Source: Serpula lacrymans var. lacrymans S7.9 (taxonomy: Eukaryota > Basidiomycota > Agaricomycetes > Boletales > Serpulaceae). From it: a DNA stretch of 64,000 bases. The stretch covers positions 223,180 through 287,179 of the forward strand of contig NW_006763302.1 of assembly GCF_000218685.1 (NCBI RefSeq). The letters run 5' to 3'. The notes beneath the pieces are model-generated. The model did not search any database. It saw only the letters and a list, made by a program, of their open reading frames with translations, and had not been told where the DNA came from. The stretch's first letter is position 1. Each line of letters begins with the position of its first letter. The position numbers were made by a program, and so were the translations under genes. Of this stretch, positions 13,704 to 26,200 are shown in pieces.

Positions 13704-16296
13704 CTAATCCAGCAAATTCGTTTCGTCCGCGTTAAGGATGAATCTGGTATAAAAGCGGATGACCTCTAAAAATCCTTCCGCTCGGATGGCTACAATGAAA
13801 GAGGAGTGTGTTAAGTATCCCCTCCTGACATGAGAAGGGTTGGCATGCAGACCTTCATTCGTGGTATGCGCGCCATTATAGTTGTCCGTAGCGCCACGGT
13901 GGCCGTATCGGAAGATATGTTTGGTTAGCTTCCAGTAATGTCTCGTGTCTAAAGCAATGCTTAGCATGGATGTCACGGCAGCCGGATCTCCAGCGTACCT
14001 GTATTTCCTGTGTTGCGACAAAGTAAGTACTAAGCATCATCGCAACGAAATTGGAAGTCATACCAAGTGATAATCCCGGTGAAACAACAGCAGGGCGCTG
14101 AGGTTCAGTGCTTCGCAGATGGGTCTGCAAGGTTGATATAATGGTCCCAGATAGCAGTTCATACGGGCCACTCCCTATTGTCGGAGAAACAGGGGCAGGC
14201 TCTAACGAAGACCCAAATGCCTGAGAAAGGCGAACTTGGCCATAAGCAGGAGCACCTGACTCAACGAGTTCGCCAAATGCATCAAGAGACATGTTATACT
14301 TGGCTGCTATGGGATTAACAATACTGGCAAAGCGTTCCTGCAATGCTGAAACGGAACTAAGTGTATCAAAACGTCAGTCGAAGTGGTGTAATGAAAGAGA
14401 AGCAAAACGACCTATAGTCAGCAATCCTATGATTTGCTATAGTCCACACGGCTTCTGGCAAGGCATTGACTTTGACTCCACCGCCAATAAGATCTATCAC
14501 AGCAAAACGTTGCTCAGAGTTATACAATGCTAACGTAGCAAAACTGACCTATGGCTTGTGTCGTTCCAGCTTGAGCATAGTATGCAGGATCGAACTCCAG
14601 AAGCTCCCCTTCCAGTTGCTGCAAGGCTTCATCACTCGAACGAGACTGCTGAATAAGCTTTCGCATTGATGGATCCAAGCCATTATCGTATTCAGCACGG
14701 CATTGCAAGCTTTGGTAGTACGTCCGGTCGCGGACCAATTGTGGCTGATGAGGATGTGCCTCCAACTCGGTAATGATGTTGGAAAGAATGCCAATGCCCT
14801 GTCAGTGGGTCTCAGACACTGTGAAGTATTGCAGAATAGTAACGATATACGTACAGTGTGTTTCGGAGGCTTGCTGGAATGTCCTCCAGGAGTCGAAACA
14901 TCTACACGAACATCCAAATACCCTTTCTCAGCCACTGCAGGGCTGGCAAAAATGGTACCAGAGATATCAGAATAGCCACCTTCGATCACACTTCAATGTT
15001 TGCCTCCCGTTATAAGCTAAAAGCTCGATTACTTACCTCCTTCATCGACGATGAGTGATATAGAATCTTCGCCAAACGTCTCGAGCAAGTATCTTCCAAT
15101 TGAAAGTGCACCCTACAAGATGTCAGAATCATCGACAAATATCAACAACTATCACTCACCGTATAGCCGCCCCTTTCTTCATCGATGCCAAAGGCGAGAA
15201 TGACGGATCGGGTAGGCGCAAATCCTCGCTCAAGTAACGTCTCGATGGCAGTTCTTCAAGGAACATTAAGTCATGCCCCTATCTCGCCAAAAAAGAAAAA
15301 CGTGCACTCACAGGCTACCGATAAGACCAGATTTATCATCGCAACTTCCTCTACCCCATATCCATTCGCCATCATAATATCCAGAGTAAGGTGGGTTTAT
15401 CCACTCATCAGCCGTCGCAGGCTCGACGGGTACCACATCTGCATGGGCAGCAATAAGAACAGGCTTCAACGTTTCGTCACTTCCTTTCCAGTAATACACC
15501 AAAGCATAAGTGTTGACTTTGGTTCTCAGAAGGTTTTCATGGCTACAAGAGACTTGTAGAGATCTGCAAGAAGGAATTATACCAAACACACTCACACTCT
15601 CGGGAAGCGTGTCTCCACATAAGTATGAAAATCATAGTGAACTTCCCAGCGTGGGTCCTCCTCTGGTGTTCCAAGGTCGTCGAATGTCTCTGTCCTAATA
15701 GCCTGTCATTTCAGACTTCCAAACTTGTAGGCCAAACAGAATGCTCACGGAATCCTGACAGCTCCCCCAAGAGACTCGTATGCTTTCAACTTGAACTCTT
15801 CAGTCGCGAATTCACTATCAAGACTCTCAAGAAGCGATCCATGGCTGCTCGGAGTGATGGCAGACACCTGGGGACACAAGCTATCTTCACCGCTGCTCTG
15901 TACCCACTGTTCGCCCGCGACTCCCTGATAAGAGATAAGGCCTAGCCACGAGCACTGGGCCAGCACCACCAAACCCAAAAGCCCAGCAAGGCCAAGCATT
16001 CGAATACGTGATGTAGCACGCGTCAAGTTTCGAGTTCCAGCGCTCTGCCCAGCATGGATATGGGTCGCTAAGCCGAGTTCAGCGTCCCCTTTAGCCTCCC
16101 ATGAGCCATCGACGCGTCTTAGGAAAACATCACTATCCTCGGTTCGCTTTTTCTCATCAAAGGTGGCTTCCACTGGTACTGACACCTGTGAAGTTGGGGT
16201 TTTGCCGCACTTAAGACGGGTCTGGTCGGTTTGAGTTGTTGAATGCATCGAAAATGCACGAAAGACGGCGGTTGTCTTTCTATCTTCAGAACGCAT
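13704..16296 (-). CDS. M20 family carboxypeptidase (vacuolar carboxypeptidase S / Gly-X carboxypeptidase type)
   Basis: Zinc metallopeptidase that removes C-terminal residues from short peptides, normally delivered to the vacuole as a type II membrane protein. The start at 16296 gives a ~100-residue cytosolic arm, then one membrane segment (MLGLAGLLGLVVLAQC, ~residues 100-120), then the lumenal catalytic part. Metal and catalytic motifs are visible: 'HADVVPV' (His ligand), 'GRGSCDDKSG' (bridging Asp) and a 'DEERGG' pair. The dimerisation lid begins at 'VDVSTPGGHSSKPP'. The last junction joins 'TNE' to 'AIRAEGFLE' across a ~70 nt intron and the protein ends 'ILNADETNLLD'. There are several short introns. 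An internal Met at the 'MHSTTQ' segment is an alternative start. Confident of family, less so of exact substrate. Confidence 0.9.
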
Positions 16297-18640
16297 GACC
16301 GCAGATAAGAAAGTGTAACACGGTCAAGAACCTTCTCAAGAATAGGTAAGAACAGGTCAACTGTCAGGAGACACAAGCCCCATCGGCCCCTGTTCGGCTT
16401 TCCAAGGTCTAATCGGTTAATATATACCGGAATCAAAAATCGCCCCGGTGCATGTGCAAGATTGCAAAGTCGCCGTAGTATATGCAAACACAAAGTGTAG
16501 GGCAAGTAATGCTTATCATGTCGCGATTTTTCGTCAGCTGTAATAACAATAAAGACACACCCAACAAATCAGGGAAAATAATTATGTCAAAGAGGATCTC
16601 TGGTATGAAGATGATCAATCTGGTCCCTGAATTGTTCTTCTTTCACGAGCACGCACACTGCAGCTGGCATCGATTTACTTTTTCGAGCCTATTAAGATTC
16701 TCCGGTGGTGAACGAAAGCTGTCAATTCGTTCATTGCGAGAGAAGAAAGTACCACATCCCGTCAACGTCCATTTCCACGATTTGATGACAAGGGACGCTG
16801 ACATCCGTGATTGTAGATGATGAGAAGATGAGGTGAGAAATAAAGGTCCTGCCAGGTCCGATGAAAACAACTTATGGAGAAAAGTCTCCAAAAAGATGAA
16901 GCGGAATTTAGTTTAGGTAGGCAAGTGGTGGAGTCGGCGTCAAAGGCGTTCCTCAAGAGTGGACTATCACAGCATGCTACACAACTCCAGCGCCTTGCGT
17001 GATTTGATGCTAAGAGCAAGCTTTGACTGAACCTAAGTGCCTCCAGGGAGGCCAGATGGTCACAGGTCTTGTCTAGACGTGGAAAGGAGCGCAAGGTGTA
17101 TGCATTTCTGGAAAGGGTGTAACGCTCGTACACGATTAGGGTATGAATATTTCACAATGAAAGGTGTACATGTGGGAATGGATCACTTGGAGAAAAGCGG
17201 CGAATGAGATATACCATACTATCTGCTATCTGGCATCAGGATATACACCTTGGGATGGGGAAACGATATCTTACAGAAACCGATGCCGCAGCCACCATCA
17301 AGACAAGAACGAAAGATTGAACATATGGAAGCCCTGGGGAAGCCTTGTCCGCGGAGCGCCAATAAGAAAGCCACGATCACCCCACTATCTAACTTGAAGA
17401 CTTCTTGGATCAAGCTTTGAGACTTGATCGTAGCCTGTCCGCTATGACTCGTTTCTCAACGCTGACACCTGCCTGTCTGTACATCTTCCTCCACAGTTTC
17501 ACCGAGTATTAAACGACTTTGGGAGTACGAGTGTGGAAAGCGGTCATAGGTTACGTCTCCATGGTGATATGTCTGAGCTGGTCCTAAAGATAGGTGAGCA
17601 AGAATGAATATGAAACAATCACCTCCGTTAATTTCAAATAGGTGTATGCTTGGGTGCAGATATAATACCCCAGCATGAAAATCGCCGCATGGTGAGAACG
17701 TGCAGAAACAGGTTGTAGACTATGATGGACAGATCGAACTGACCACCGCACAGGAAGAGTTGGTTAGAATAGCCAGGGCGATTATGCGAGTATGAATATA
17801 TCCGTCCATGGCCCCACCAAGTGATTGAACCAACGTGATGGAAGGAAACACGGTTTTGCCACATGCCCTTCGTACCGCATTGAAAGGTGAATTGTATCAG
17901 ATGTCCAGCACAGTTACAACAGGGTCATTGCAACGTGCTATTCCAGTATAGACCAGACAGGATGGACATTGTACAGAGCGTCGAGTACTGCGGATGAAAG
18001 TGGATCCGAAGATAGGATGGATTGGGTATCGAGTTGACCGACAACTGATTGCAGGCCAAGACGGGTGGGGTCTGAATTGTGACACGAACGTCGCGGTTGA
18101 TTCGCGGAAATTGACAAGTAGGGAGATTTGTCTCAGTAAGGGCGACCTTCTATCTGAGATGGCCTGGAATGGGGATTAAGGTTCTGGTGATTTCGATAAT
18201 GGAGGGGGCATGACTGAGAAATGGACACGACGATGTGTGGATGTCCCCGCGTGGGGCTGAGGGCGATATGGCCTGAGGAAGACCACCCTGTGCCTCAGAG
18301 AAAGGCGAAGTATGGTATTGGCAAATAGGAAATGTTGAGCGTTTAAGTGGGGAGCGAATGGGATAGGTGGGAAGAGGGCATGGAGGCTCCGCATGATATG
18401 CAGCTTCGGTGGCATGTGTGGACGGAATGATATTAAAGGCTGCTGGTAATCGGAACAAGGCGGTCCACCGGGTGAATTGCTGCAGTCCTGCATGAGGCTC
18501 GCGTTGGTGCAGAAGCATGTGGACCGCGCAGCCATCACCCATCTCAGCCACGTGCTCACAACCCTCCCTATTTCTGACCGCCACCTCCAGCTGCACCGAC
18601 ATCCCCTCCTCACCAACCACACAAGGCAAGCCCATTCTCA
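16297..18640. other. Long stretch without a recognisable gene
   Basis: About 2.3 kb separate the carboxypeptidase start from the dynein light chain promoter. Frames of 60-170 codons occur on both strands (for example minus 18150-18665 and minus 16762-17133). None shows a known motif or a credible splice pattern, and the longer ones overlap each other in different frames. It may hold promoters, a long non-coding RNA or a lineage-specific short gene; nothing in it can be supported. Confidence 0.5.
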
Positions 18641-18647
18641 TATATAA
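18641..18647 (+). promoter_or_regulatory. TATA box of dynein light chain gene
   Basis: TATATAA lies 60 bp before the ATG at 18707 and is followed by a strongly pyrimidine-rich tract (ccctctccctccc...ctctctcccc). That arrangement is common in well-expressed fungal genes. Confidence 0.6.
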
Positions 18648-18706
18648 CCCTCTCCCTCCCAACATCCTTCTCTACACCCTGCTCTCTCCCCACAACCACC
18701 ATCACC

Positions 18707-19218
18707 ATGGCAGACGTCGCTCCCACCTCTTCCTCCACAGACACCGGCTCCAGTCCCAAAGAAAATAATGGCACAGGCGGGCCAAAGGCTATCATTAAGA
18801 ACGTCGACATGAGCGAGGAGATGCAGCAGGAGAGCGTAGATATCGCGTCTGTAGCCCTCGAAAAGTACAACATCGAGAAAGACATCGCTGCTCAGATCAA
18901 GAAGGAGTTCGACAGACGCCACGGCCCTACATGGCATGTCGTCGTCGGAAAAAATTTCGGCAGCTATGTCACCCATGGTGAGCACTTCCATCCTGCAATC
19001 TGCTCTTTCAACCTCTTATCGCGTGCGATCCATCCTCGAGACGCGCGTCTCGGTACGCGTCTCGCCAGTTGGCTGCTTGCCGAGTTTTTTCTTCTTTTCT
19101 TCCTGTGATTATATGCATCATCGTGCCTCACTTTACTCACGTCGCCATCTTCACAGAAACGAAACACTTCATATATTTCTATGTTGGATCGCTTGCAATT
19201 TTGATCTGGAAGTCATGA
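18707..19218 (+). CDS. Dynein light chain LC8
   Basis: LC8 is a small dimeric hub protein of cytoplasmic dynein and of many other complexes. Exons are 18707-18977 and 19157-19218; the intron starts gtgagc and ends cttcacag. Together they encode 110 aa. The conserved core reads '[13 protein letters not shown]', '[17 protein letters not shown]' and '[18 protein letters not shown]', then across the intron '[20 protein letters not shown]'. The usual LC8 has ~90 residues; the extra ~20 are a low-complexity Ser/Thr N-terminus. The ending 'LAILIWKS' differs from the common 'VAILLFKSG' but keeps the beta-strand pattern. The unspliced frame would run into the intron and end at 19108, which is not the real protein. 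Confidence 0.95.
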
Positions 19219-19909
19219 GAGTTCGCTCAGAAGCGTGAAAGTCGCATAGATTAATGTAATCCTTCTACTCTCCTTGTATTTTCACTACCCTAACATAACT
19301 TTCATCACCAGTACAGACTCGTTGACGAACTCTACCTTCTACTTTCAAACACACACGTATCGTATACTTTCTTGTTATCCCGCATCTTTCTCCCCCGCCA
19401 ATGACCTTGTAATTACCACGCTTTCAGTGCTAGCAAAGCTCATGTTCGTTGCTTTCGTGATCCATCTGTCATGCTAGAGTTCTGCAAAGATCTACTGATC
19501 CTTCAGAACATTATAGTTCTGTCTCTTTTGAGATCTCGGGAAGGATGCCGTCACCTTCCTGCGTGTGCCATCGTGATTAGGCACCTTTCTATAGTAAGTG
19601 ATGGCTCGTCCGTAAAGACCCCTCATGCACCACTCGATTGGCGTTCGGCTTTCTCAGGGAGAAATCATTCACCCAATCCATCTACAGCTATTTCAGGCAA
19701 GTTCTTGCTCGGGAGGATGCGTCAAATTCATGAACTCAAAATATCATCAACAGCCGATGAATGAGAGTATAAAATAAATTGCTACAAGATACACGTTCTA
19801 ATGTTAAATCAACTAAGGCGCAAACCAACCTGGGTTTGACAGTGTCCGTCCTCTATTGTGAAGTATGATGTTCGTGTGAGCCCAGCTCTGGCAGTCCTCG
19901 GAATTTCAT
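19219..19909. other. Intergenic, convergent 3' regions
   Basis: About 690 bp between the LC8 stop and the stop of the Axl2-like gene. Only short frames without recognisable content are seen. Confidence 0.5.
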
Positions 19910-22867
19910 CTAACTCCTTCCTACCACCTCTACAATAACTTTTGCCAAGCAATCCCCGTCCTCGATCGTATACACTCCCACATGCACTTCACCAATATCA
20001 TTCTCTGTCGGTACACCGAAAAATTCAACCATCTTCTTGTCCTTAACACCTACCCCACTCCCCTTGAAATCCAGCTGCAGAAATCCTGGCAGAGCCTGCC
20101 CCGACACCAACCTCGCTTCGACTTTACGGTATACAGTATTCGATGATTTAATAGGAATGCGGAATTTGAATCTTTCTCCCGTACGCACGAGAATTCTAGA
20201 AATTGTGTTCTCTTTTAAAGTCCCAGCTTGTCCATGACCGTGTTGAGAAGATTCCAGGGACGAGAACGATTTATCTGATGTAGAACGCCCGTTTTCTGAA
20301 GTCCGTTTGTCCCCACCCAAAGCGCGGACGTAGTGCATGCCCATACGGAGTTCGTCCATACTGCCTTCTAACTCCTTGAAAACCTTCGCGGTCTGACTTG
20401 TTACTCTCTTCGTTTGATCTTTGCTCTCAACTTGCAGACCTCCAGAAAGTGATCTGGGCACAGGGACTCGCGCTGCATGCGTAAATGGCATCAAACGAGG
20501 CCGTTCTTCGCCAATTTGAATATTCGCCACATGTGATTCAAGAGATAGGACGCTGGCACTCTTCGTGCTCCTCAAGCTCACCTCTCTAACGACACTGTGT
20601 ACGGGTTCCGTAACGTGTGTGCGTGCAGAAGAGTTCGAGATCAACGATCTTCTTTGTCCTGAAAAATCCTTCACGTGGACTTGTGGTGGCTCTCTGGGAC
20701 CTTTTGGTGATTTTGGAGGTGCAAAGTCCGCTCTTCTCCTCGGAATTGATCTTTCTCCGGTGGACGAAGACGGTGAAGCCGTGAAGCTTGCAATGGTACT
20801 TGTTCGGTATGCCCTCAGGTCCCTTTGATTTAGCATGGACGCAGACCCTGAAGGTAACCCTTTGGAGATATCCAGGACTTTGTTTTCGAACGGCAGCCCA
20901 TCAATCGCAGTCCTTGGGTCATCGTCTGGAACAATAAGAACAGGATTACCGATTTTAGGTCGTTTAGGTCCTTCGACTTTGCGCTTGTACCTGTCGCTCA
21001 CATTCCTCGCCGTTTCTTTTATTTTCCCAAGGAACTCCTTTTTTCTCATTACCCCATACTGCTGGCTATGGGCTTCGAGTGAAGGACTTCGAGGTGAAAT
21101 GCGGCGAAGGCCGAGACCCAAATTGGCGAAACTTGAATCCTGTGCATGACGTGGAGATAAAAATGGATTTTCTCCAGACTTGTGGATTTCCAAGCTCCCC
21201 TTTTCTGAGGTTCCACTTGTGTCTACTTCCTTCGTCCACCCGTAGCCCTTCTCACTGTACCCTCGACTTCTCCCTCCTGAAGTTTCCACACCAATACCAT
21301 ACCACTTCTTCTCATCCGCTGTCCACGCCCGAGTTCCTTCCTCGCCTTCAAGTGCAGTATCACGGACTCTCGCAAAGCGCCTGAATAGGGCCAAGCAGAT
21401 AAGGAGTCCCACTATACCGCCGATCACCCCGAAGACAACAGAAAGGATCAATATCAGCCTTTTACGTGCACTTGGGGACATCGAACCGATTCCGTGATGG
21501 GGACCACCTTGCTTATTAGCCGCAGAAGATGATGTGATAGTCAAACTCGTATGGGACGTCGAGTGAGTCATGTTTGAATACGCGGTTAGCGAAACCGTGA
21601 TTTCAGACACGTTGGAATCACTCGGGATTTTCCCCGTTAACTCTGCAGTGACAGGATCGAAGATGAGGTAGCTACCGGCTTGGCTTGGGATGAAGATTGC
21701 GGTGAGGTTCACGTCGCTATGTTTGTTCGCACTGTCCGTGGCATTCGAGAAGTACCACGTCAAATCAAATTGTACCTTCTGTCCAGGATCAACGACGATA
21801 CTTCCCAAATTTGACGAGGAGAAAAAAGATGGTACGACTGCGAAAGAGATGTCGCTACGTATGGTCTGGTTGAAGTTTGATGTGAGAGCGACAGGTAATG
21901 GTGTTCCTGCGTGTTCCTGGATATTATCAGGAGGCTTCCCAGAAAGTGTCATTTTGGCCGGATCGTACTTCAACCACTCGGCATAAGGAGTGAGATTGAT
22001 AGACAGGGCAGTTATATTGGCAGGTTGTATAGGCTGTCCGTCCATGAGAATCCCAGAGAAGTCCGCAGGAGATACCAAGGCCACGCTGAAAGGCGAAGCG
22101 GCAGTTATGTTGATCGTCGGCAGAGAGGACACCGAGGACAACTCATGATCTGCGATGACCAGATCAAAAGGAAGGATATCAGCTGTATACCCTTGTTGAT
22201 CAGATGCATGCAATGCTATAGATAACAAATATGGAACTGCAATGGCGTCTTTGTGAGGGGCAACACCGTCGAAAGTAAACGTTTCAGTGTTAAAGTCAAT
22301 CCAGTCGGGCAGAGGACTGCCGTCTATAAGCAGGGCATCGTAGTAAAGATCGTTTTGGGAGGTGTAAGTGTCACCTTCAAGACCAACGCTAAATGACCAG
22401 CTAGGTGGGATTCGCAAGGTTGGGTTACTTGTTGCCAAAGCTGATTCTGGTGCCAGAAAAAATACGGAGGACAAAGAAGGATTTCCTGCATAAAATTGCT
22501 TCTCTATCGGAAGTTCCAGCGTGGGGGGTGGATAGGGTGTGACGCAAAAAGAGAATGTGGAGGTAGCAGACGAGTGAGAATCCTGTGCGGTTACACTCAG
22601 CTCAGGGGTTCCCTCGTCTTGAGCTTGTGGAGTGCCAGAGAAACTTCGAGTAGCATTGTTAAAGGTTAACCAGCCGGGTAAATTATAAGCGGTATAAGAT
22701 AAAGTATTATTCGTATCTGAGGTAAATGTTGTGGAAGAGAAAGACCAATAGAATTTTTGACCAATCCGTGCGATAAGTGGAAGCTGGTTGTCGATTGGGT
22801 TCGATACATACACCGTGCACGATACAGCCGACGCTGCAACCAGAAACGTGTATAGAACAACGAGCAT
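19910..22867 (-). CDS. Axl2/Bud10-like membrane protein with cadherin-like domains
   Basis: Axl2-type proteins mark sites of polarised growth and help recruit septins. The frame is a single exon. The start at 22867 (MLVVLYTFLVAASAVSC) gives a clean signal peptide; an in-frame upstream Met at 22996 adds 43 residues and hides it, so 22867 is preferred (985 aa). The extracellular part carries dystroglycan-type cadherin-like domains with 'LPGWLTFNNATRSFSGTP' and 'LPDWIDFNTETFTFDGVAP', plus many N-glycosylation sequons. One membrane helix lies near residues 467-490 (about 21388-21466), followed by a basic stop. The ~490-residue cytosolic tail is Ser/Arg-rich. Its last ~100 residues again look beta-rich ('GERFKFRIPI', 'LPGFLQLDFKG', 'VEFFGVPTENDIGEVHVGVYT'). 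Confidence 0.85.
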   Translation of the reverse strand: MLVVLYTFLVAASAVSCTVYVSNPIDNQLPLIARIGQKFYWSFSSTTFTSDTNNTLSYTAYNLPGWLTFNNATRSFSGTPQAQDEGTPELSVTAQDSHSSATSTFSFCVTPYPPPTLELPIEKQFYAGNPSLSSVFFLAPESALATSNPTLRIPPSWSFSVGLEGDTYTSQNDLYYDALLIDGSPLPDWIDFNTETFTFDGVAPHKDAIAVPYLLSIALHASDQQGYTADILPFDLVIADHELSSVSSLPTINITAASPFSVALVSPADFSGILMDGQPIQPANITALSINLTPYAEWLKYDPAKMTLSGKPPDNIQEHAGTPLPVALTSNFNQTIRSDISFAVVPSFFSSSNLGSIVVDPGQKVQFDLTWYFSNATDSANKHSDVNLTAIFIPSQAGSYLIFDPVTAELTGKIPSDSNVSEITVSLTAYSNMTHSTSHTSLTITSSSAANKQGGPHHGIGSMSPSARKRLILILSVVFGVIGGIVGLLICLALFRRFARVRDTALEGEEGTRAWTADEKKWYGIGVETSGGRSRGYSEKGYGWTKEVDTSGTSEKGSLEIHKSGENPFLSPRHAQDSSFANLGLGLRRISPRSPSLEAHSQQYGVMRKKEFLGKIKETARNVSDRYKRKVEGPKRPKIGNPVLIVPDDDPRTAIDGLPFENKVLDISKGLPSGSASMLNQRDLRAYRTSTIASFTASPSSSTGERSIPRRRADFAPPKSPKGPREPPQVHVKDFSGQRRSLISNSSARTHVTEPVHSVVREVSLRSTKSASVLSLESHVANIQIGEERPRLMPFTHAARVPVPRSLSGGLQVESKDQTKRVTSQTAKVFKELEGSMDELRMGMHYVRALGGDKRTSENGRSTSDKSFSSLESSQHGHGQAGTLKENTISRILVRTGERFKFRIPIKSSNTVYRKVEARLVSGQALPGFLQLDFKGSGVGVKDKKMVEFFGVPTENDIGEVHVGVYTIEDGDCLAKVIVEVVGRS

Positions 22868-23213
22868 AGCGGTGGGTGTCGTATGGCGCGACGACGACGT
22901 ACGTCGATGGACGAGCCGGCCAGCGAGCTCAGGTTTTCCAGTCAAAATGAGAGTAGTGGATAATGAGTGGAACTTGAAACCAATAAAACACAACAAACGC
23001 GTTAAGCAATGAAGTCACGTGAATTGATTTTATAACATCGTATTACCCAGCGGTGGAGCAATTCTAGCGGTTAGAGTATGCAGAACGTATTCTAGACAAA
23101 AGACAACGACTGGGATATCAGGAGAAATGGATCCATGAGTACTAGTGCAACAATATCAAGGGAAAGTAAGAAGAAACGGAGTCATCAGCATGTGAGAAAA
23201 TGTGAGAATATTA
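22868..23213. other. Intergenic: Axl2-like promoter / importin 3' region
   Basis: About 350 bp between two minus-strand genes. No gene and no clear TATA element are seen. Confidence 0.45.
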
Positions 23214-26200
23214 TCACGCTCCAGGAACGAAAGCACTTAGCCCCGCGGCCTGAATCTTAGCAGGATCCTCTGCATTCAAGGCCCCAACGAGGTTGATCAG
23301 TTGACCCCTGCCCTCATCGCCGATTTGGTCAACGCCACTAGGGTCCAAGACGTGGGCAAAGACCATGAGCAATCTGTCCATGAAGGGGTACAGCGCTTGT
23401 GGGTTCGTGCGGAAGAGATGGAACAGCGCGCGGAAAACAGGGCGGTTCTCGAGGTAGTCATTTTTGAGGGGTAGGCTCTCCATCAGGACGGGAAGGACCT
23501 GGTCCAAAGGAACAGCTGCTGTGTTGCGAACAATGAGACGCGATACTGCACCAGCAGCATTGTCTTTGGAGTTCAGCCGTGCGGGAGAAGCATCAGGTGC
23601 TACATCGAACAACGGACGCAATGCAGCGAGAAGAGGAAGGAATTGAGGAGAGAGATCCACTTCTGAGTTCTCCACAAGAAGACCCACAGCAAACGCGGCG
23701 TTACTTTGTACCTCAGCTTCCTCATCACCAAGAGCACGGTAGAAGAGTTCAAGCAGGGGTTCAGTTGACGGCGTGACAGCGTTCTTCATTCCTGCGATGA
23801 TCTCTGCCAGACAACCTATGGCAGACGAACGGTCACTTAGGGAGCGACTCTTTTTCTGTACGATGAAAGTGTGATCAGAAAGATTCATAAATCACCGGAA
23901 CAATTCCCTTACGTAGTATTTCGAAACAAGAGGGAAGAAAGTGCCGAAAGCTTGTGCGAAGTCCCCTCCAAGTGCGTTCGCCAAGGAAGCAACAAGGTCG
24001 CCAGCAGAGGAAATCAATACAGAGTCATATTCGGCGGAATCTTCAGGAGCCTCTTCGTTCTCATCTTGATCAGGATCCTGTTGGCAGAGAGCTTTCTGCT
24101 CCAAAACTTGAACAGCAATGCTGCAGATAGAGTCGAGATCTAAAGAGTAGGTGAGCTCATGTTCGAACTCGATACAACAGGGTACTTACGGTTTTCAAGG
24201 AAGGCAGGGCCTATCTTGTTGATAGTCTCAGCAAACCCAACGCACAACGAAGAAACGACGCTCCTGCAGACTTGTAAGCATGAGAACGAATTATCGAGGT
24301 CTGTCTAGCTTACTTATTATCCTCAGATTCATACATCTCAAGCAGAGGTGGAAGGCTGTGACCAATCAACTCCTTGACACTAGAGCTGATAGGAGTTTGC
24401 TACACAAATCGACATCAGCAAAGACATGTGTTATAACATGGAGTATAGTTACCACGGTAGTACCAGGCTGCCACTCCTGGAGGTCACTAAGGTCGTAGAA
24501 GGTCCTGACGATCTCAAGGAGAGAGTCTGTAGCGGATTTGCGGATACCTTCATAGTAATGGGGCAAGAGGCTAACGAGCTCCAGCGTGCACTGCTCGACG
24601 TATGGGAAGAAGTGGTTTCGTGTGGCAGCGAATAGAGTTCCAATAGTGTCGGCTGCGATCTCCTTCTCGACAGCAATGGCGCTGTTCACGTCGAGCATTT
24701 TTTCGACATCAATATCTTCTAGTTCGACCTCAGGGTTCCCGTTGGCGTCGATCTCATCCACCACAGCGATAGCGCTGGAAGGTGAGGAGCCAGAGGCAAA
24801 AGCAGCAGCAGCTTCAGAAGTGGAGACTAACATTTTCAGATAGGATTATTATTTGAAACACTTTCTTGAGGGCGAAACGACTTACGAGTCTCGTTCTCCT
24901 CTCCATGCTCAGCCTGACGGCAACTGGTCAAAAGCGGAGGGACAACGCTGGAGAGGAAAGGCGCAAACTCTTCCCTGAAGACCCTCGCCATCACACCAAA
25001 GAACAAGAAACTGCACTCCCTGAGACGTGCACTGCCCATCTCGATACCTTGGAATGCCTGTTTCATCATATCTGCGAAATAGGGGCGGAATACCTCCACA
25101 CCCACAGCCTCGGCGAAGGTACCTACAGCATCCATGGTGATACCACGAAGTTCAATCTCTTCGCCTTCAGCAGTAAGCACGAGGAAGTGCTGGAGCTTGT
25201 TCATGGTAGGCTGGAAGTAAGGGAGGAACTTCTCCTTAGATGCATGTGCAGCACTGCCAATAGCACCAGTCACAACAGCCTTGACAGTGAGAGGGGCGGT
25301 GTCAAGAAGACCAGCGAGCTGCTCCATAATGAGTTGGAGGTATTGCTCGATGACATCGTGCAAGATTTCAAGTAAAGCATCGAGTGCTGTGCATGCAGAG
25401 CGTTGGGTGGCAGGATCATTGACCAAGGTCATGATAGCCTAGGAAATTGCCTAAGTCAGTGTATTGTCTATTGTCGCATATATATTTACTTACAGGAACA
25501 AGGGCAGCGTGTTTCGAAACACATTCTTCCTCGAGCCACTCACAGAGACAGCTCACTGCGGTACAAGTTGCCTTCCTGACCGAGGCATCCTGATCTTGTA
25601 AGCCAGCTTCGATGATAGGCCAAACATGGTTCATAAGGGGGGTCATAAACTCGCTGCAACCTTCTACTGCGACACCAAGGGCAAGCATAGCACCGCGGCG
25701 GTTGGCAGGATCAGGAGAGGAGAAGTATTGCTGGATGAGGGTACGAAGCGCAGGGAACACTTGAGTAGGAGGCAAGGAAGTCGCAAGACCATCGATAATG
25801 CGCAGGGCAGACTATCCATTGGATATACACGTCAGATTCAGGGTAATCAGTTAAACATTCGCGTCACTCACGCGACAAGGAGCATCATCATCAAGGTCTT
25901 CGGGTTCGGGTTCAGTTGCAATAGGCATGAGACCCTCCAAGATGGCGGGAGCAAGGTTCTGACTCTGAATCTTGGATTTTTTGCTGGAATTATTTGAATT
26001 AGCTGTTGTCGACAATGCCATCAAGGAATATCATACTATTGGACTGTCCAGTTCAAAGCATTGAGAGCAAGAACACGGAGCTCAGCGTCAAAGTTACGGT
26101 TTCCGCCACATGTAAGGAGGAAAGAGGCAAATTCGGCGATGTGGGGACCGAGAATAGGAATTTCCTATGATGAAAGGGGTAAGCTGACAAGAAGCAAGTC

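Noticed and set aside
18150..18665. Minus-strand frame of 171 codons before the LC8 gene
   Set aside because: Pro/His/Arg-rich without a motif, overlaps another long frame (18176-18622) in a different phase, and covers the LC8 promoter; most likely a composition effect.
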